NCBI GenBank assembly: GCA_026990725.1
Contig: JALXCX010000073.1
Location: 1-8,199 of the forward strand
Length of the DNA stretch: 8,199 nucleotides
Direction: 5' to 3'
DNA from: Desulfobulbaceae bacterium
GTDB taxonomy: Bacteria > Desulfobacterota > Desulfobulbia > Desulfobulbales > Desulfobulbaceae
In this document: positions 6,740-8,199 of the stretch, one piece after another
Layout: each line of letters begins with the position of its first letter
How positions within the stretch are numbered: the first letter of the stretch is position 1
Made by a program: the position numbers and the translations under genes
Notes under the pieces: model-generated
The model's input: the letters and a program-made list of their open reading frames with translations, nothing else
The model's database searches: none
Told to the model about the DNA's origin: nothing

Positions 6740-7084
6740 ATGCGTCAAAATACCTGAAAAAAAGTCATGAATTGAATAACTGCCTCAATCTTAAGGCATG
6801 CCTATCTCTGTAAAAAAGCAAAAAACAATTACCCTGAAGGTAGGTAATCGGCATGGAAAGTCAAGATTTTTCACTGATTCTGGGCAAGATTCCTGTCTTG
6901 GACCTGTTCCGTCCCTCTTTGCATTTTACGCCTTTTCAAGTAACCGCAGGTGGAGTAGAGTAAAAAGATATGATCGAATATTGATATGCGGATCTCAGCC
7001 ATCCTTTCCCGGCAGTATGTCACCGTTACTGCGAGGACCGCATCTATTAGAAATAAAGAATAATACCACTGAAAGAGGTTTTTC
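6740..7084. promoter_or_regulatory. Divergent intergenic region between corC and the biotin carboxylase gene
   Basis: These 345 bp must hold the promoters for both divergent genes, but I see no convincing -35/-10 pair for either. A plus-strand TATGAT (6970-6975) could be a -10 but lacks a matching -35. Small dyads are present: the 10-bp palindrome AGGCATGCCT (6794-6803), partly shared with TGCCT at 6781-6785; ATTACC/GGTAAT (6828-6833, 6843-6848), which competes with TACC/GGTA (6830-6833, 6839-6842); and CAAGA/TCTTG (6885-6889, 6896-6900). Any could be an operator. An open frame at 6798-7103 has no family look and no ribosome binding site that I trust. Confidence 0.45.
7074..7078 (+). promoter_or_regulatory. 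Ribosome binding site that sets the GTG start at 7085
   Basis: AGAGG stands 6 nt before GTG at 7085. An in-frame TGA at 7070-7072 blocks any start further upstream, and the conserved KVLIANRGEIA block starts at residue 4, so the GTG start is well supported. Confidence 0.85.
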
Positions 7085-8199
7085 GTGCAAGGCAAAGTGC
7101 TAATCGCTAATCGCGGAGAAATTGCTATCCGTATAATGGAAGCCTGCAAGGATCTGCGGCTTGACTATGTCGTGGTCTTCACTGATGCTGATCGTGATTC
7201 TGAACACGTTCAGCGCAATCAAACCGACGGACCGGACAAAAACGCCTGGAAGATAACAAGATATACAGACTCTAACGATATCCTGGCCGTGGCGGATCAT
7301 ACGCATTGTACTGCTATTCATCCCGGATATGGGTTTTTCTCTGAGGACTTTCGCTTTGCACGGCGGGTTACCATCCGTGACAGGCCTCTGGTCTTTATCG
7401 GGCCGGACTGGAAAGTTATCCGGGACCTTGGAGACAAGATCAACACCAAGAGGGTTGCCAACAAGCTGGGTATTCCCACGATCCCCGGGACCTCTGCCCC
7501 GATTTACAATGAGATGGAGGCAGAGGAAATTGCTCAGCATATTTTCGATGTCCAGGAAGACGAAAACGAACCGGATCCGGCTGTTCTCATCAAAGCTGCT
7601 GCCGGAGGCGGCGGCATGGGTATCGAGGAAGTGACCCGGATAGAACAGTTCCGCAAGGTATACCGCCAGGTCCAAAACTATGCCAAAAGACAGTTTGGCG
7701 ATGGCGGCGTACTTATTGAGCAACGGCTTCGCGATTATAACCATCTGGAAGTCCAGCTTGTCTGCTCCCGCCACGACGAACGAATTCATTTCAGTTCCAG
7801 AAACTGCACCATCCAGTCAACAGGCCGCCAGAAACGTATTGAAGCGGCTCCCGGATTCCATACCTCCTGCTTTGATTACGATTTTGACTCGCAAAAGGTT
7901 CTGGACAGCATTGTTGAATATTCCCTCAAACTGGCAGACTATGTCCAATACGACAACGTAGGTACCTGGGAATGGATTGTCAGCCGCAGCGGTAAACCGT
8001 ATCTGCTTGAAGTCAACACCCGCATCCAGGTCGAAAACGATGTTTCGGCCAGAATCAGCTATTTACACGGCAAACACCCCAATCTATTGCGGGAACAGAT
8101 ACGACTCGCCCTTGGTGACCCCATGGGCTATGAACAATCCGATATTGAATTTAAAGGGGCCAGTATTGAATTGCGCATCGTTGCCGAGAACACTCAACG
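7085..8199 (+). CDS. Biotin carboxylase-domain protein, divergent, 3' end outside window
   Basis: The first 371 codons of an ATP-dependent biotin carboxylase, the subunit or domain that carboxylates biotin on BCCP in acetyl-CoA, propionyl-CoA or pyruvate carboxylases. The N-terminal domain has KVLIANRGEIAIRI (4-17) and IHPGYGFFSE (78-87). The ATP-grasp domain has GDK (K118), LIKAAAGGGGMGI (168-180, K170) and NTRIQVEN (311-318). By comparison with E. coli AccC the catalytic and ATP or biotin residues are all kept: K118, K170, H220, K250, E296, E309, N311, R313, Q315, V316, E317 and R364. Surrounding motifs differ: NHLEVQ for RHIEIQ, QSTGRQK for QRRHQK and QVENDVSA for QVEHPVTE. About ten extra acidic residues (157-166) precede the glycine-rich loop. 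The gene continues past the right edge, so a separate AccC (about 450 residues) and a longer fused carboxylase are both possible. It is transcribed away from corC. Confidence 0.9.
   Translation, partial: MQGKVLIANRGEIAIRIMEACKDLRLDYVVVFTDADRDSEHVQRNQTDGPDKNAWKITRYTDSNDILAVADHTHCTAIHPGYGFFSEDFRFARRVTIRDRPLVFIGPDWKVIRDLGDKINTKRVANKLGIPTIPGTSAPIYNEMEAEEIAQHIFDVQEDENEPDPAVLIKAAAGGGGMGIEEVTRIEQFRKVYRQVQNYAKRQFGDGGVLIEQRLRDYNHLEVQLVCSRHDERIHFSSRNCTIQSTGRQKRIEAAPGFHTSCFDYDFDSQKVLDSIVEYSLKLADYVQYDNVGTWEWIVSRSGKPYLLEVNTRIQVENDVSARISYLHGKHPNLLREQIRLALGDPMGYEQSDIEFKGASIELRIVAENTQ

Noticed and set aside
6798..7103. Plus-strand open frame of 101 codons in the corC/carboxylase gap
   Set aside because: It overlaps the well-supported GTG start of the carboxylase, has no trusted ribosome binding site and its translation shows no family features.
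7100..7789. Minus-strand open frame of 229 codons
   Set aside because: It lies entirely antisense to the biotin carboxylase, whose conserved motifs run through the whole segment on the plus strand.

Overview
The window looks like ordinary chromosomal DNA from a Gram-negative bacterium with an outer membrane and lipoproteins. The gene set and the order corC-lnt-prfB fit the former Deltaproteobacteria (Desulfobacterota, perhaps a Desulfobulbales-type sulfate reducer). That assignment rests on memory of gene neighbourhoods and protein style, not on a search. I see no insertion sequence, phage gene, CRISPR array, tRNA or rRNA.

Layout. Six genes lie on the minus strand and are read from right to left. 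They are corC (CBS-domain CorC/HlyC protein, 6739-5888), lnt (apolipoprotein N-acyltransferase, 5891-4299, overlapping corC by ATGA), prfB (release factor 2, 4126-3016), a GlcF/GlpC-like cysteine-rich iron-sulfur protein (2847-1648), a DUF2959-like lipoprotein (1609-947) and a response regulator with an N-terminal four-cysteine zinc-ribbon-like region (749-3). On the plus strand, divergent from corC across a 345-bp intergenic region, a biotin carboxylase-domain protein begins with GTG at 7085. It runs off the right edge of the window after 371 codons.

How the genes fit together. corC and lnt form a translationally coupled pair, as ybeX and lnt do in many proteobacteria. prfB has its own good sigma-70-like promoter and keeps the classical autoregulatory +1 frameshift (CTT TGA C, preceded by AAGGAG). 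The full 369-residue protein is therefore only seen when two frames are joined. The iron-sulfur and lipoprotein genes follow prfB with no clear terminator between them and may be read from its promoter. A candidate terminator follows the lipoprotein gene, and the response regulator appears to have its own promoter region.

Most notable points: the intact prfB recoding site; a perfect 12-bp inverted repeat with a 3-nt loop that occupies exactly nine codons of lnt; a divergent biotin carboxylase that keeps every catalytic residue while its surrounding signature motifs have changed; and the unusual domain order of the response regulator. I found no convincing wholly new multi-gene system.
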